This document shows, piece by piece, positions 24,127 through 33,412 of a DNA stretch of 37,592 nucleotides. The position numbers and the translations under genes were made by a program. The stretch lies in NCBI GenBank assembly GCA_945831805.1, contig CAMADY010000017.1, forward strand, positions 1-37,592, given 5' to 3'. The notes under the pieces are model-generated. The model saw nothing but the letters and a program-made list of their open reading frames with translations. It was not told the DNA's origin and searched no databases. Each line of letters begins with the position of its first letter. Within the stretch, counting starts at the first letter, position 1. The DNA comes from an uncultured Prevotellaceae bacterium (GTDB taxonomy: Bacteria; Bacteroidota; Bacteroidia; Bacteroidales; Bacteroidaceae).

Positions 24127-24927
24127 ATGGAATATATACTTATAGAGGACTCGGTAGAGAATCTTACATCAAAGTCATACGCTAGTTATCAGGCATACGT
24201 TTATTGTTACAAAGGGGAATGTGACTTCGTATATAACGATCGTAAGTTTACGATGTCGGAGAATACGTGTGCTATATTCTTGAACAATAAGCGCTTGAAG
24301 AAGGTGACGGCTTCTGGGAACTGTGAGGCGAAGGTGCTGTATCTTGACGAGACGTTCGTGAAGCAGAGCGGTCCGTCGAACCCGTATGTGGTTCAGGCGA
24401 TGCTTGCCCTTTTCGAGAATCCCCTGATGAAGCTCGACGAGGCTGAGCAGGATTTGTGTCTTGCCCTCTTCCGTAACTTCCGCAAGCGCCTTGAGGATAC
24501 GTCGCACCATTTCCATCAGGACATTCTGCGCATCTCCGCTGAGATGTTTATGCTCGACATGCTCGACTTCCATGCCCGTACCAATGGTGCGTCGGACATG
24601 ACGGCGAGTACGTCAACGCTGATGGCGAGGTTCATCCAAATGCTTGAGAACAAGGAGTATCGCGAGAACCGTGAGGTGGCTTATTATGCGGAGAAACTCT
24701 GCGTCGTTCCGAAGTATCTGTCGGAGATCTCGAACAAGGTGAGTGGTTATTCTGCTTCCTACTGGATCAACAAGTATGCTTCGCAGGATATACATAATGT
24801 TCTGAAGTCGAATAAATATACTGTTGCGGAGGTGGCAAAGATGTTCAACTTTACGTCTTCGTCGTATTTTAACAGGTATGTGAAGAGAAGCCTCGGTATG
24901 TATCCTAGCGAGATTAGGGATATGTAG
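24127..24927 (+). CDS. AraC-family transcriptional regulator
   Basis: The 266-residue protein has an N-terminal cupin-like sensing part (about 1-150, with YCYKGECDFVYNDRKFTMSENTCAIFLN). Its C-terminal AraC domain has two helix-turn-helix motifs (AEKLCVVPKYLSEISNKVSGYSASYWI and VAEVAKMFNFTSSSYFNRYVKRSLGMYPSE, about 185-266). There is no membrane segment. The target is not evident; it stands alone behind a strong promoter and is followed by a repeat block before proC. Many such regulators in Bacteroidales remain uncharacterised. Confidence 0.85.
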   Translation: MEYILIEDSVENLTSKSYASYQAYVYCYKGECDFVYNDRKFTMSENTCAIFLNNKRLKKVTASGNCEAKVLYLDETFVKQSGPSNPYVVQAMLALFENPLMKLDEAEQDLCLALFRNFRKRLEDTSHHFHQDILRISAEMFMLDMLDFHARTNGASDMTASTSTLMARFIQMLENKEYRENREVAYYAEKLCVVPKYLSEISNKVSGYSASYWINKYASQDIHNVLKSNKYTVAEVAKMFNFTSSSYFNRYVKRSLGMYPSEIRDM

Positions 24928-24930
24928 GGG

Positions 24931-25004
24931 TAAGGTTTAAGGGTTAAAGGTTAAGGGTTAAAGGTTAAAGGTTAAGGGTTAAAGGTTAAGGGTTAAGGGT
25001 TTTG
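24931..25004 (+). repeat. GGTTAAR heptamer array
   Basis: About ten head-to-tail copies of GGTTAAA or GGTTAAG, with one or two irregular units at the edges, fill the space between the AraC gene and proC. The array ends 25 bases before the proC start, so its length could affect the proC leader or promoter. Similar GGTTAGA units occur on the minus strand at the end of phoB (about 30733-30750). Confidence 0.8.
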
Positions 25005-25029
25005 AAGAAATATTAAACAACACAAAGAT

Positions 25030-25809
25030 ATGAAAGTTACAGTTATTGGTGCCGGAAATATGGGCGGTGCGTTGATACATGGTTGGGCGAAGTCAGGGAA
25101 ACTGGCAGCCCTCACTATTTCGGATAAGAATGAGAGCCTCCTCGGTAAGTTCAAGGAGGCTTATCCCTCTATAACTACTACTACGGACAACGTGGCTGCC
25201 GTAAAGGGGACCGACATTGTTGTGGTGGTGGTGAAGCCATGGCTCATGCCATTGGTGCTCGACGAGATAAAGCCGGCGCTCGACTTCGGAAAGCAGATCA
25301 TCGTCTCGGATGCTGCAAACTACACTACTGAGAAGCTTGCGGAGCAGCTCGGCACCAGCGGACAGTTCTGCTACGTCATTCCGAACATTGCGGCGGAGTA
25401 TGGTGCTAGCATGAGTTTCGTGGCAAAGGGTAAGGACACCAGCGACGAGTCTCTTGCGCAGGTGAAGGCTCTCTACGACCTCTGCGGCGATACGCTCGTG
25501 GTGGCTGAGAACCTCGTGGGTCCTGGCATGATGATGGCGAGCTGCGGCATAGCCTACGTGATGCGCTATATACGTGCGCAGATGGAGGGCGGCTGCGAGA
25601 TGGGCTTCTACCCTGAACAGGCGAAGCAGATAGCGCTGCAGACGATGCAGGGTGCCGTATCGCTGCTGAAGGATACGGGCTGGCATCCGGAGGAGGCAAT
25701 CGACAAGGTGACGACTCCTGGCGGCGTGACCATCAAGGGTCTCAACGAGATGGAGCATGCGGGATTTACCAGTGCCGTAATTCGTGGACTGAAGGCTGGA
25801 CTGAAGTAG
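25030..25809 (+). CDS. proC: Pyrroline-5-carboxylate reductase
   Basis: The 259-residue protein has the N-terminal Rossmann motif VIGAGNMGGALIHGW and the family signature TTPGGVTIKGLNEMEHAGFTSAVIRGL near the end, plus GPGMMMASCGIAYVMRYI in the dimer domain. It reduces pyrroline-5-carboxylate to proline with NAD(P)H, the last step of proline synthesis. A terminator follows, so it is separate from proB and proA despite being next to them. No TAnnTTTG promoter is visible; the heptamer array lies where one would be expected. Confidence 0.95.
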   Translation: MKVTVIGAGNMGGALIHGWAKSGKLAALTISDKNESLLGKFKEAYPSITTTTDNVAAVKGTDIVVVVVKPWLMPLVLDEIKPALDFGKQIIVSDAANYTTEKLAEQLGTSGQFCYVIPNIAAEYGASMSFVAKGKDTSDESLAQVKALYDLCGDTLVVAENLVGPGMMMASCGIAYVMRYIRAQMEGGCEMGFYPEQAKQIALQTMQGAVSLLKDTGWHPEEAIDKVTTPGGVTIKGLNEMEHAGFTSAVIRGLKAGLK

Positions 25810-25867
25810 CTGGTGCTTTCAGGAAAGGATAGGGTAGGGACGCTGTAAAAGTGGCGCTAAGTGATAA

Positions 25868-25905
25868 AAAAAGTCCACACTACGGTATTGTAGTGTTCAC
25901 TTTTT
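25868..25905 (+). terminator. Terminator after proC
   Basis: The arms 25868-25883 and 25890-25905 pair over 16 positions with two mismatches around a 6-base loop, starting in AAAAA and ending in TTTTT. Confidence 0.75.
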
Positions 25906-25970
25906 ATGTCTGTAACCTTTATAATTGTGAAAAAAACGTGTAATATTTTCGCTATTTGAGAAAAAAGCAG

Positions 25971-25978
25971 TACCTTTG
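25971..25978 (+). promoter_or_regulatory. -7 element of the proBA-murF unit
   Basis: TACCTTTG matches TAnnTTTG, 68 bases before the proB start. The nearest upstream TTTG is only 12 bases away (25955-25958), so the upstream element is unclear. Confidence 0.55.
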
Positions 25979-26046
25979 AAGTCGAATTACGTTAATAAGA
26001 ATATAGGGACGCGCGCAAAGAGAGTGTTCCCTTTTTATCTACAGCA

Positions 26047-26817
26047 ATGCATAGAATAGTAGTAAAAGTAGGTTCGAACGTTCTTACCACGCCGAGTGGT
26101 AAGCTCGACATCACACGCCTCTCATCGCTCGTGGACCAGATAGCCTGGCTCAAGGAGCACCGCTATGAGGTGATACTCGTATCGTCGGGTGCGGTGGCAT
26201 GCGGACGTGGCGAGTTGAAGGTGGAGTATGCCCTGGACAGTGTTGAGCAGCGCCAGCTCTTCTCCGCCATCGGTCAGGTGAAGCTCGTGAACCTTTATTA
26301 TGACCTCTTCCGTGAGTACGGCATCCACATCGGTCAGGTGCTGACGATGAAGGAGAACTTCGAGAAGGGTGAGCAGTACAACAACCAGCGCCAGTGTATG
26401 GAGGTGATGCTCGACAACGACGTCATCCCTGTCGTCAACGAGAACGATACCGTCTCCGTAACGGAACTGATGTTCACCGACAACGATGAGCTGGCAGGTC
26501 TTATAGCGCAGATGATGGGTGCCGAGACGCTGGTGCTCCTCAGTAACATCGACGGCATATACACCGGCAATCCTTCTGACCCGCAGTCGGAGGTGATACG
26601 TACGGTGCAGCCCGACGAGAGCCTCGACAAGTATATACAGACGACGAAGAGCAGTGCTGGACGTGGCGGCATGGAGTCGAAATACCACACGGCGCGCACG
26701 GTGGCGAAGGCCGGCATCAAGGTGATTATAGCCAACGGCAAGACTGCCGACATTCTCCCGAGACTCTTCCAGGACAATAACACTATCCACACCGAATTTA
26801 TCCCTACAAAATGTTAG
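26047..26817 (+). CDS. proB: Glutamate 5-kinase (short form without PUA domain)
   Basis: The 256 residues form only the amino-acid-kinase domain: [52 protein letters not shown] and the [18 protein letters not shown] segment. It phosphorylates glutamate to glutamyl-5-phosphate, the first step of proline synthesis, usually inhibited by proline. The C-terminal PUA domain of the E. coli enzyme (367 residues) is absent. The stop overlaps the proA start by seven bases. Confidence 0.93.
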   Translation: MHRIVVKVGSNVLTTPSGKLDITRLSSLVDQIAWLKEHRYEVILVSSGAVACGRGELKVEYALDSVEQRQLFSAIGQVKLVNLYYDLFREYGIHIGQVLTMKENFEKGEQYNNQRQCMEVMLDNDVIPVVNENDTVSVTELMFTDNDELAGLIAQMMGAETLVLLSNIDGIYTGNPSDPQSEVIRTVQPDESLDKYIQTTKSSAGRGGMESKYHTARTVAKAGIKVIIANGKTADILPRLFQDNNTIHTEFIPTKC

Positions 26818-28052
26818 AACAGTTTCCAACCGCAAAGAAGGCCTCACGTGGTCTTGCCCTCATCGCCGACGCCAAGCGCGACGAGATACTCCTTGCAGTG
26901 GCCGACGCCATCAAGGAGAATGAGTCTGTAATCCTCGAGGCCAACAAGGCCGACCTTGCAAAGATGGATCCGCAGAATCCTCTCTACGACCGTCTGCAGC
27001 TTACACCGAAGCGTCTGGAGGACATCGCCTCGGACATGCGCCATGTGGCAGCACTGCCGTCACCGCTGGGCCGCATCTCTAACGAGAAGACTCTGGAGAA
27101 CGGTCTGCACCTGCGCAGGGTGTCGGTGCCTTTCGGCGTCATCGGCATGGTGTTTGAGGCACGTCCGAACGTAGCCTTCGATGTCTTCTCTCTCTGCTTC
27201 AAGAGCGGCAACGCTTGCGTGCTGAAGGGCGGCAAGGATGCCGACGAGTCGAACAAGGCTATCGTGGCAATGATACACAGGGTGCTGGAGCAGAAGGGCG
27301 TTGACACGGGAGTGGTTCAGCTGCTGCCTGCCACCCATGAGGCTACCGGCGAGATGCTTACCGCCGTGGGTTACATAGACGTCTGCATACCTCGCGGAGG
27401 CAGGAAGCTCATAGACTTTGTCCGCGACAACGCGAAGGTTCCGGTGATAGAGACGGGTGCCGGCGTGGTTCATGCATACATGGACAAGGATGCCGACCTC
27501 GACATGGCGCTCCGCATCATCAACAATGCGAAGACACGCCGCGTGAGTGTCTGCAACGCGCTCGACTGCCTGCTCATCCACAAGGACCGCCTGGAGGATC
27601 TCCCTACGCTCGGCATGATACTACTTCCTTCGAACGTGAAGATATACGCCGACAAGGGTGCCTACGGATTCCTCAACAAGAGCTATCCGCCACACCTGCT
27701 GGCAGAGGCTACGGAGGAGTCGTTCGGCACGGAGTTCATGTCGTACGCCATGGCCATCAAGACCGTCAACAGCGACGATGAGGCGATAGAGCACATAGCA
27801 CGCTTCGGCTCAGGACACTCCGAGTGCATCATCACCAGCAACGCGGAGACGGCAGAGAAGTTCCAGAAGCAGGTCGATGCGGCATGCGTCTATGTCAATG
27901 CCCCTACCAGCTTTACCGACGGAGCGCAGTTCGGACTGGGTGCGGAGATAGGCATCTCTACGCAGAAGCTCGGTCCTCGCGGCCCTATGGCGCTGGAGGA
28001 GATAACCACCTACAAGTGGCTCATCAACGGAAACGGACAGATCCGCAAGTAA
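26811..28052 (+). CDS. proA: Glutamate-5-semialdehyde dehydrogenase
   Basis: The 413-residue aldehyde-dehydrogenase-fold enzyme shows [51 protein letters not shown], and the catalytic Cys in [15 protein letters not shown]. It reduces glutamyl phosphate to the semialdehyde with NADPH, probably in complex with ProB, whose gene overlaps it by seven bases. murF follows after 33 bases. Confidence 0.95.
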   Translation: MLEQFPTAKKASRGLALIADAKRDEILLAVADAIKENESVILEANKADLAKMDPQNPLYDRLQLTPKRLEDIASDMRHVAALPSPLGRISNEKTLENGLHLRRVSVPFGVIGMVFEARPNVAFDVFSLCFKSGNACVLKGGKDADESNKAIVAMIHRVLEQKGVDTGVVQLLPATHEATGEMLTAVGYIDVCIPRGGRKLIDFVRDNAKVPVIETGAGVVHAYMDKDADLDMALRIINNAKTRRVSVCNALDCLLIHKDRLEDLPTLGMILLPSNVKIYADKGAYGFLNKSYPPHLLAEATEESFGTEFMSYAMAIKTVNSDDEAIEHIARFGSGHSECIITSNAETAEKFQKQVDAACVYVNAPTSFTDGAQFGLGAEIGISTQKLGPRGPMALEEITTYKWLINGNGQIRK

Positions 28053-28085
28053 TTCACAAAAAACATAATCCGTCATTAGAGAAAA

Positions 28086-29363
28086 ATGACAACACTATAT
28101 TCGCTTTTTTTATTACATCCTGAAATAACGACGGACAGCCGCGACTGCCCGGAAGGTAGTATTTTCTTCGCCCTGAAAGGCGACAACTTCAACGGTAATG
28201 CTTACGCTGCCGCTGCCCTGGAGAAGGGCTGCTCGTATGCGGTCATCGACGAGGCGCAGTATGCCATGGACGACAGGTTCATCATAGTGCCGGACGTGCT
28301 GACGACACTGCAGCAGCTTGCCAACGAGCATCGCCGTGCCCTCGGTACACCTATCATCGGCGTCACTGGTACGAACGGCAAGACAACGACGAAGGAGCTC
28401 ATTGCGACGGTGCTTCAGAAGAAGTACAACGTGCTCTACACGCAGGGTAACTTCAATAACCATATCGGCGTGCCGAAGACACTGCTGCGACTGACAAAGG
28501 AACATGACATCGCCGTTGTTGAGATGGGTGCCAACCACCCGGGCGAGATAAAGACGCTCGTGGAGATAGTGGAGCCAAACTACGGCATCATAACCAACGT
28601 GGGCAAGGCGCACCTCGAAGGCTTCGGATCGTTCGAGGGAGTGATAAGGACGAAGGGCGAACTCTACGACAACCTGCGCCAGCATTCCGAGACCCGCGTC
28701 TTCATTGATGCCGACAACGAGCATCTGGCAAGGATCTCCGACGGCCTGACGCTGGTGAAGTATGGTGTCAACAGTACTGCTGACGACCTGAGGGTGAAGG
28801 GTGAGGTGATTGACTGTGCTCCGTTCCTGCATTTCAGGTGGAACGGCGGTGAGGTGCAGACACACCTCATCGGCGCATACAACATCTACAACATGCTGGC
28901 AGCTGCAACGATAGGCCTCTACTTCAATGTTACGGAGGAGCAGGTCAACGATGCGTTGTCGGAGTACGTGCCAAGCAACAACCGCTCGCAGCTCACCGTT
29001 ACCGGCAGCAACAAGCTCATCGTGGATACGTACAACGCGAATCCTACGTCCATGGCTGCGGCTCTGCAGAACTTTGTGCTTATGCAGGTGGAGCCTAAGA
29101 TGGCTATCCTCGGAGACATGAGGGAACTCGGCGAGGTGAGTGGCGAGGAGCATCAGAAGGTGGTGGATTTCCTGAAGGATCACCCGGAGATAGAGGTGTG
29201 GCTCGTTGGAAAGGAGTTCGGAAAGACGGACTGCGCCTTCCGCAAGTTCGATGATGTGGCTGCCGTGAAGGAGGCGATAGCCACAGAGAAACCTGCAGAA
29301 AGGTACATCCTGATAAAAGGTTCCAACGGCATCAGACTATTTGAACTGCCGGAGCTGCTGTAG
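28086..29363 (+). CDS. murF: UDP-MurNAc-tripeptide:D-Ala-D-Ala ligase
   Basis: The 425-residue Mur ligase has the N-terminal substrate domain (TTDSRDCPEGSIFFALKGDNFNGNAYAAAAL), P-loop GVTGTNGKTTTKE (about 92-104), VEMGANHPGEI, and the C-terminal domain with VDTYNANPTSMAAAL and AILGDMRELGE. It adds D-Ala-D-Ala to the peptidoglycan precursor in the cytoplasm. It seems to share the proBA message rather than lying in a cell-wall cluster. The 94 bases after it contain short AGTTC/AGTTA repeats but no clear terminator. Confidence 0.94.
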   Translation: MTTLYSLFLLHPEITTDSRDCPEGSIFFALKGDNFNGNAYAAAALEKGCSYAVIDEAQYAMDDRFIIVPDVLTTLQQLANEHRRALGTPIIGVTGTNGKTTTKELIATVLQKKYNVLYTQGNFNNHIGVPKTLLRLTKEHDIAVVEMGANHPGEIKTLVEIVEPNYGIITNVGKAHLEGFGSFEGVIRTKGELYDNLRQHSETRVFIDADNEHLARISDGLTLVKYGVNSTADDLRVKGEVIDCAPFLHFRWNGGEVQTHLIGAYNIYNMLAAATIGLYFNVTEEQVNDALSEYVPSNNRSQLTVTGSNKLIVDTYNANPTSMAAALQNFVLMQVEPKMAILGDMRELGEVSGEEHQKVVDFLKDHPEIEVWLVGKEFGKTDCAFRKFDDVAAVKEAIATEKPAERYILIKGSNGIRLFELPELL

Positions 29364-29457
29364 ATTTAGGAGTAAGATACTTTGAAGTTCGGAAGTTCAG
29401 GAGTTATGAAGTTAAGACATTACTGAAATAATTGTTCTAAAACTTCTACGCAATAAT

Positions 29458-30699
29458 CTAGCGCATCTGCAGGACCACCTCTATCGTTAGTCCGCCGCCA
29501 GGTGTGGGCTGTGCAATGGCAGAGCCGCCGTACTGCAAGGCGATATTCTTTACGATGGCAAGACCCAGGCCTGTGCCGCCAAGTCGCCTTGAGCGACCTT
29601 TGTCGATACGGTAGAAGCGCTCGAAGATATGGGGCAGGTGTTCGTTAGGGACACCTGCCCCATTGTCTATGAATAGGAAGGTGACCCTGTTGCCCGTATC
29701 CCTTGCCACTACCTTGAAATAAGTAGCATCGGTAGCGTATGCAAGGGTGTTGTTGAAGATGTTGCGGAAAAGGGAATAGACCAGTGAGGCGTCGCCCACC
29801 ATTGGCAGTGAGGCGGGGGTAATGAGCTGCGCCGAGATGTTCTGCTCGCGGAATGATGCCGCCGTCTCTTCCATAATCTGTCGCAGAATAACTGCCGCAT
29901 CGATGGCATTGTTGCCGGAAGCCTTGCCGTTAGCCATCTCCTGTGCACCGTCGAGGCGCGTCAGGGTGCTCATGTCTGACAGCAGACGGCTCATCCTACG
30001 GCTCTGCGCGTGGCATTTGTCGAGGAACTCGCGGCGCTTGTCCTCCGGCATCGAAGGATTACTGACAAGTGTCTCCAGATAGCCCTCGATGGTTGCGGCA
30101 GGAGTCTTCAACTCGTGTGCCGCATTCTCCGTAAGCTGGCGTTTGATACGCTGCTTCTCGCGCTCGCTGCTTTCAAACCTGTGGCGGAAATAAATGGCGA
30201 TGGCAATAAGCGCAAGGATGCTTGCCGTATAATAGACGAAGGTGTAGTCGTGTTCCAATGAGGACGTCAGCTCCGCAGAGTATGGCACTGCCGAGCGTAC
30301 TATCCTGTCGCCAAAGCGCGTGGCAGAATAGAAATACTGCTCGCCATCGCCGCGACGGCCCTCGGGCGAGAGCGACGTGGCACGCTTCATGGCATAGCCG
30401 GTGCCATCGCGGAGAGCCTCCTGTATCTCCTCGCGCAGCAGGTGGTTACCCATCAGGCGAACGTTATCCTCCTCCGTATCCGAGAGGACATTGCCGAGCG
30501 TGTCTATTACGGTAACGCGGATGGACTTGTCGCCGCAGCCCTCAACGTAATGGTAGTTGTTGAGCTGTAGCTGGGAATGGAGTATGTCAACGCGGAAATT
30601 GTGTTCGCGCCTGTATTCATAGATACCGAAGAAGAGCGTGAACACACTGGCGAGAACTGCCGCCGCAATAAATATCTTATTCGTAAGTCTATTCCGCAT
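29458..30699 (-). CDS. phoR: Sensor histidine kinase (PhoR-like)
   Basis: The 413-residue kinase has two membrane helices (about 9-27 and 154-172) around a periplasmic sensor of about 125 residues. The HisKA box AAHELKTPAATIEGYLE has its phospho-acceptor at His195. HATPase_c motifs follow: N box FRNIFNNTLAYA, G1 FIDNGAGVP, F box FERFYRI and G2 GGTGLGLAIVKNI. It lies 46 bases behind the response-regulator gene on the same strand. The phosphate assignment rests on neighbours (two phosphate transporters and Pho-like promoters), not on the sensor itself, and it could be a kinase of the general RprX/PhoR class. Confidence 0.7.
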   Translation of the reverse strand: MRNRLTNKIFIAAAVLASVFTLFFGIYEYRREHNFRVDILHSQLQLNNYHYVEGCGDKSIRVTVIDTLGNVLSDTEEDNVRLMGNHLLREEIQEALRDGTGYAMKRATSLSPEGRRGDGEQYFYSATRFGDRIVRSAVPYSAELTSSLEHDYTFVYYTASILALIAIAIYFRHRFESSEREKQRIKRQLTENAAHELKTPAATIEGYLETLVSNPSMPEDKRREFLDKCHAQSRRMSRLLSDMSTLTRLDGAQEMANGKASGNNAIDAAVILRQIMEETAASFREQNISAQLITPASLPMVGDASLVYSLFRNIFNNTLAYATDATYFKVVARDTGNRVTFLFIDNGAGVPNEHLPHIFERFYRIDKGRSRRLGGTGLGLAIVKNIALQYGGSAIAQPTPGGGLTIEVVLQMR

Positions 30700-30745
30700 A
30701 ATGACCGTAAAACCTCAAAACCGAAAAACCTCTCTAACCTCTAAC

Positions 30746-31513
30746 CTAAGAACTAAAAAGATACCCATACCCGAACTTCGTACGTAGGCATTCACCATAG
30801 CGTCCGATCTTCTTGCGTATGCGTGTGATGTTGACATCGACGGTGCGGTCGAGCACAATGGTGTCGCGAGGCCATACCGCCTGAAGAATCTTCTCGCGTG
30901 AGAAGACCTGTCCCGGCTTTGATAGAAGCAGTGCCAGCACCTCAAACTCCAGTTTGGTGAAGACCACCTCCTTGCCGTCCACATAGCACTCCTTGCGGTC
31001 AAGGTCGAGCACGATGCCGGAAATGTCAGTATCGGTTCGTGGCGCCATCTCCTTATATACGATGACGTCTCCACCTTTGACAGAGGTACTTGCGGGCTCT
31101 TCCTCACGTGGCAGAGACTGTTGCGAGGCAGTTCTCTTCAGCACTGCCTTCACCCTTGCCTTTACCTCGCTGATGCGGAATGGCTTGCAGATGTAGTCGT
31201 CGCTGCCGAGCGCAAAGCCCAGCAGCATGTCTTCCTCAAGAGTCTTTGCCGTGCAGAAGATGATGGGGATGGCGGAGGTCCTTGTATCGTCCTTCAGCTC
31301 TTTTGCCCACTCGAAACCGGACTTCGGCGTCATCATGACATCGAGGAGTATGAGGTCTATGCCCTTGCCTTCCTGCAAACTGAGGTTCACTATGTGCTGT
31401 GCCTCGTCGGCACCTTCCGCTGTCATGGCGTCATAACCCTCCATCTCCAGATTGAAACGGAGTATCTCGCAGATGTCGGGTTCGTCATCGACTATAAGAA
31501 TTCGTTTTGCCAT
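30746..31513 (-). CDS. phoB: OmpR/PhoB-family response regulator
   Basis: The 255-residue protein has a receiver domain (1-125) with acidic pocket D9/D10, phospho-acceptor Asp58 in LILLDVMM, and Lys in FCTAKT. A winged-helix domain (about 160-255) follows, with LTKLEFEVLALLLSKPGQVFSREKILQAVWP-type sequence and RTVDVNITRIRKKIG. The linker between them is about 35 residues, longer than usual. The gene precedes the kinase gene. Upstream on the minus strand, GTTACAA and GTTAAAA lie 11 bases apart (31596-31613), which may mean autoregulation. The stop codon lies in a short GGTTAGA repeat. Confidence 0.75.
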   Translation of the reverse strand: MAKRILIVDDEPDICEILRFNLEMEGYDAMTAEGADEAQHIVNLSLQEGKGIDLILLDVMMTPKSGFEWAKELKDDTRTSAIPIIFCTAKTLEEDMLLGFALGSDDYICKPFRISEVKARVKAVLKRTASQQSLPREEEPASTSVKGGDVIVYKEMAPRTDTDISGIVLDLDRKECYVDGKEVVFTKLEFEVLALLLSKPGQVFSREKILQAVWPRDTIVLDRTVDVNITRIRKKIGRYGECLRTKFGYGYLFSS

Positions 31514-31532
31514 TCTCTTTCATTTTATAGTT

Positions 31533-31632
31533 TACGGATACAAAGGTAAGCATTTAAACGCAAATACCGAACTTTTCAGTGCAACATATTAGGTATTTTA
31601 ACATTATTGTAACACTTTCCTTTGTATCCGTA
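31533..31632. repeat. 14-base perfect inverted repeat framing the nptA-phoB gap
   Basis: TACGGATACAAAGG at 31533-31546 and its exact reverse complement at 31619-31632 bracket a 72-base interior. The left arm contains the likely phoB -7 element (TACCTTTG on the minus strand, 31541-31548). The interior holds two GTTACAA-like heptamers. It could fold in the read-through RNA from nptA, be a dyad for a regulator, or be a small MITE-like element. Confidence 0.65.
31541..31613 (-). promoter_or_regulatory. Promoter of phoB with Pho-like heptamers
   Basis: The minus strand has TACCTTTG (31541-31548), 28 bases before the phoB start, and further upstream GTTACAA (31607-31613) and GTTAAAA (31596-31602) spaced 11 bases apart. 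A YTGTAAY heptamer at the 10-base position, as in the other phosphate promoters, is missing. Autoregulation is possible but less supported. Confidence 0.45.
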
Positions 31633-31640
31633 CGTAAAAA

Positions 31641-33365
31641 TTAAAGTCTTGTCTGGCGTGCCTTGCTCTGAACTACGTTTAGGATATAGTCGCCGAGCTT
31701 CTCAAGGCCGTTGATGAAATCGATATAGAAGGCGCCGAGCTTGTAGTCGTATTCGCCCGATGCGATGCTCTGGAGATTGTCGTTGCGAAGCTGTGTGCGG
31801 AGGGCATTGATCTCTTGCTCTATGGCGTAGCTTCTGCTGATGTCGTGACCCTCTCCCTCAGGCTGCTGGAGGGTATCAGTCATCAGGGCAAGTGCTTTGG
31901 ATACAAGGTTCTCCATGCTGTTGATATTCTTAAGCTGCAGCGGAGTGAAGTCCTCCTTACAGCTCTCACGCTTGCGGGCAAGGGTGCGGGCAAGAGAGAA
32001 GCAGCAGTCGCCGATGCTCTCGAGGTCATCGACCTCACGGAGCATGCGCTGAACCTGATGCTTGGCATCGACGGAGAGGTGACCCTCGCTGACGCGCTGC
32101 AGGTAGTGGGCTATCTCGTATTCCATGTTGTCGGTGATGCCCTCGTACTTCTCTACCTTATCGTAGATACGCTGGAAGTCGTCGTCCTTTAGGGCACGTC
32201 CGGAGAACGTCTCGTCCTTCAGATGCTCGTTAGACGGGTGCATCGTGATGACGTAGTTGAAGGACTTCTGGCAACGCTCCGCGAAATATACTATCTCGTT
32301 GCGGGCCTGTAGAATAGACAGCTCGGCAGTAGAGAAGAGACCGCCGGAGATGTATTTGAGACCCTTCTCCTCCTGCTCCTCCTTCAGCGGCAGCGCACGG
32401 CATACGAAGTTCTCTATCTGGTGAACGAAGCCTATGAGCAGTAGGGTGTTGAAGATGTTGAAGGCGGTGTGGAACATAGAGAGCTTGAAGAGGTCGTTGC
32501 TGCCTGCCTGCATTACGTCCTCCACAAACCAGCTGACGGCGTTGCAGAACGGATAGAAGAGCAGCAGCACTACTACCACGCCAAAGACGTTGAAGAACAT
32601 GTGGGCGAGGGCTGCACGGCGTGCCTGCGTACCAGCGGTCATCGATGCCATGACGGCGGTGATGGTGGTGCCGATGTTCTGACCCATGGCGAGGGCTGCT
32701 GCCTGTTCGAGTCCGAAGCCTGTAATGTGCATGTCGAAGAGCATGAGCGTGATGGCCATCGTTGCGGCAGAGGCCTGGACAACCATGGTGACGATGGCTC
32801 CCACGAGCACAAAGAGTATTATGGTGAAGAATCCGCCGTCGGCAAGTCCTGCCAGCATCATGGCTACCATTGAGCCGATGTCGAGGTCGGTGGCTGCCTT
32901 CTGGAGGAAGCTGAGACCCATGAAGAGAAATGCGAAGCCGAAGATGAACTCTCCTACGGACTTGCGCTTGTTCTTGTTGCTGAAAATAAGAGGTATGCCA
33001 AAGGCAAGGAGCGGCAGTGCCAGGGCGGCGATGTTTACCTTGAAGCCGATGGCAGAGATGATCCATGCCGTAACCGTAGTGCCTACGTTGGCACCCATGA
33101 TGATGCCGATGGCCTGAGCGAGGTTCATCAGTCCGGCATTAACGAACGAAACGACCATTACCGTCGTTGCGGATGAAGACTGTATGAGTGCCGTTACGAC
33201 GATACCGGTCAGCACACCCATAAAGCGGTTCTTGGTCATGGCGGCGAGGATGCTGCGAAGGCGGTCGCCGGCAAACTTCTCCAGACCCTCACTCATCGTC
33301 TTCATACCGAAGAGGAAGAGTCCGAGGGAACCAAGGAGCGAAAGTAGGTTCAGAAAATTGTCCAT
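31641..33365 (-). CDS. Na/Pi cotransporter with C-terminal PhoU-like domain
   Basis: The 574-residue protein has about eight membrane helices with the two inverted NptA-type repeats: ALIQSSSATTVMVVSFVNAGL (first) and VVQASAATMAITLMLF (second), with GANVGTTVTAW and GQNIGTTITAV. Residues about 340-570 form a cytosolic helical domain like PhoU. The family imports phosphate with sodium (or exports it, as YjbB does). The gene is divergent from the small ORF-PiT unit, sharing the Pho-like region 33413-33534, and lies 127 bases upstream of phoB on the same strand. The PhoU-like domain may supply regulation in the absence of a separate phoU in this window (inference). Confidence 0.87.
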   Translation of the reverse strand: MDNFLNLLSLLGSLGLFLFGMKTMSEGLEKFAGDRLRSILAAMTKNRFMGVLTGIVVTALIQSSSATTVMVVSFVNAGLMNLAQAIGIIMGANVGTTVTAWIISAIGFKVNIAALALPLLAFGIPLIFSNKNKRKSVGEFIFGFAFLFMGLSFLQKAATDLDIGSMVAMMLAGLADGGFFTIILFVLVGAIVTMVVQASAATMAITLMLFDMHITGFGLEQAAALAMGQNIGTTITAVMASMTAGTQARRAALAHMFFNVFGVVVVLLLFYPFCNAVSWFVEDVMQAGSNDLFKLSMFHTAFNIFNTLLLIGFVHQIENFVCRALPLKEEQEEKGLKYISGGLFSTAELSILQARNEIVYFAERCQKSFNYVITMHPSNEHLKDETFSGRALKDDDFQRIYDKVEKYEGITDNMEYEIAHYLQRVSEGHLSVDAKHQVQRMLREVDDLESIGDCCFSLARTLARKRESCKEDFTPLQLKNINSMENLVSKALALMTDTLQQPEGEGHDISRSYAIEQEINALRTQLRNDNLQSIASGEYDYKLGAFYIDFINGLEKLGDYILNVVQSKARQTRL

Positions 33366-33412
33366 TTGTTATTTTGACTATGAGTTTTTTGTCGTTTTTT
33401 AATATGATGTTG

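Noticed and set aside
24931..25004. Heptamer array as a CRISPR or telomere
   Set aside because: There are no spacers and the units are directly adjoining; a telomere is not expected inside this gene-dense chromosome segment.
29364..29457. Terminator or small RNA between murF and phoR
   Set aside because: Only short AGTTC/AGTTA repeats are present, and I could not form a convincing stem with a T-run.
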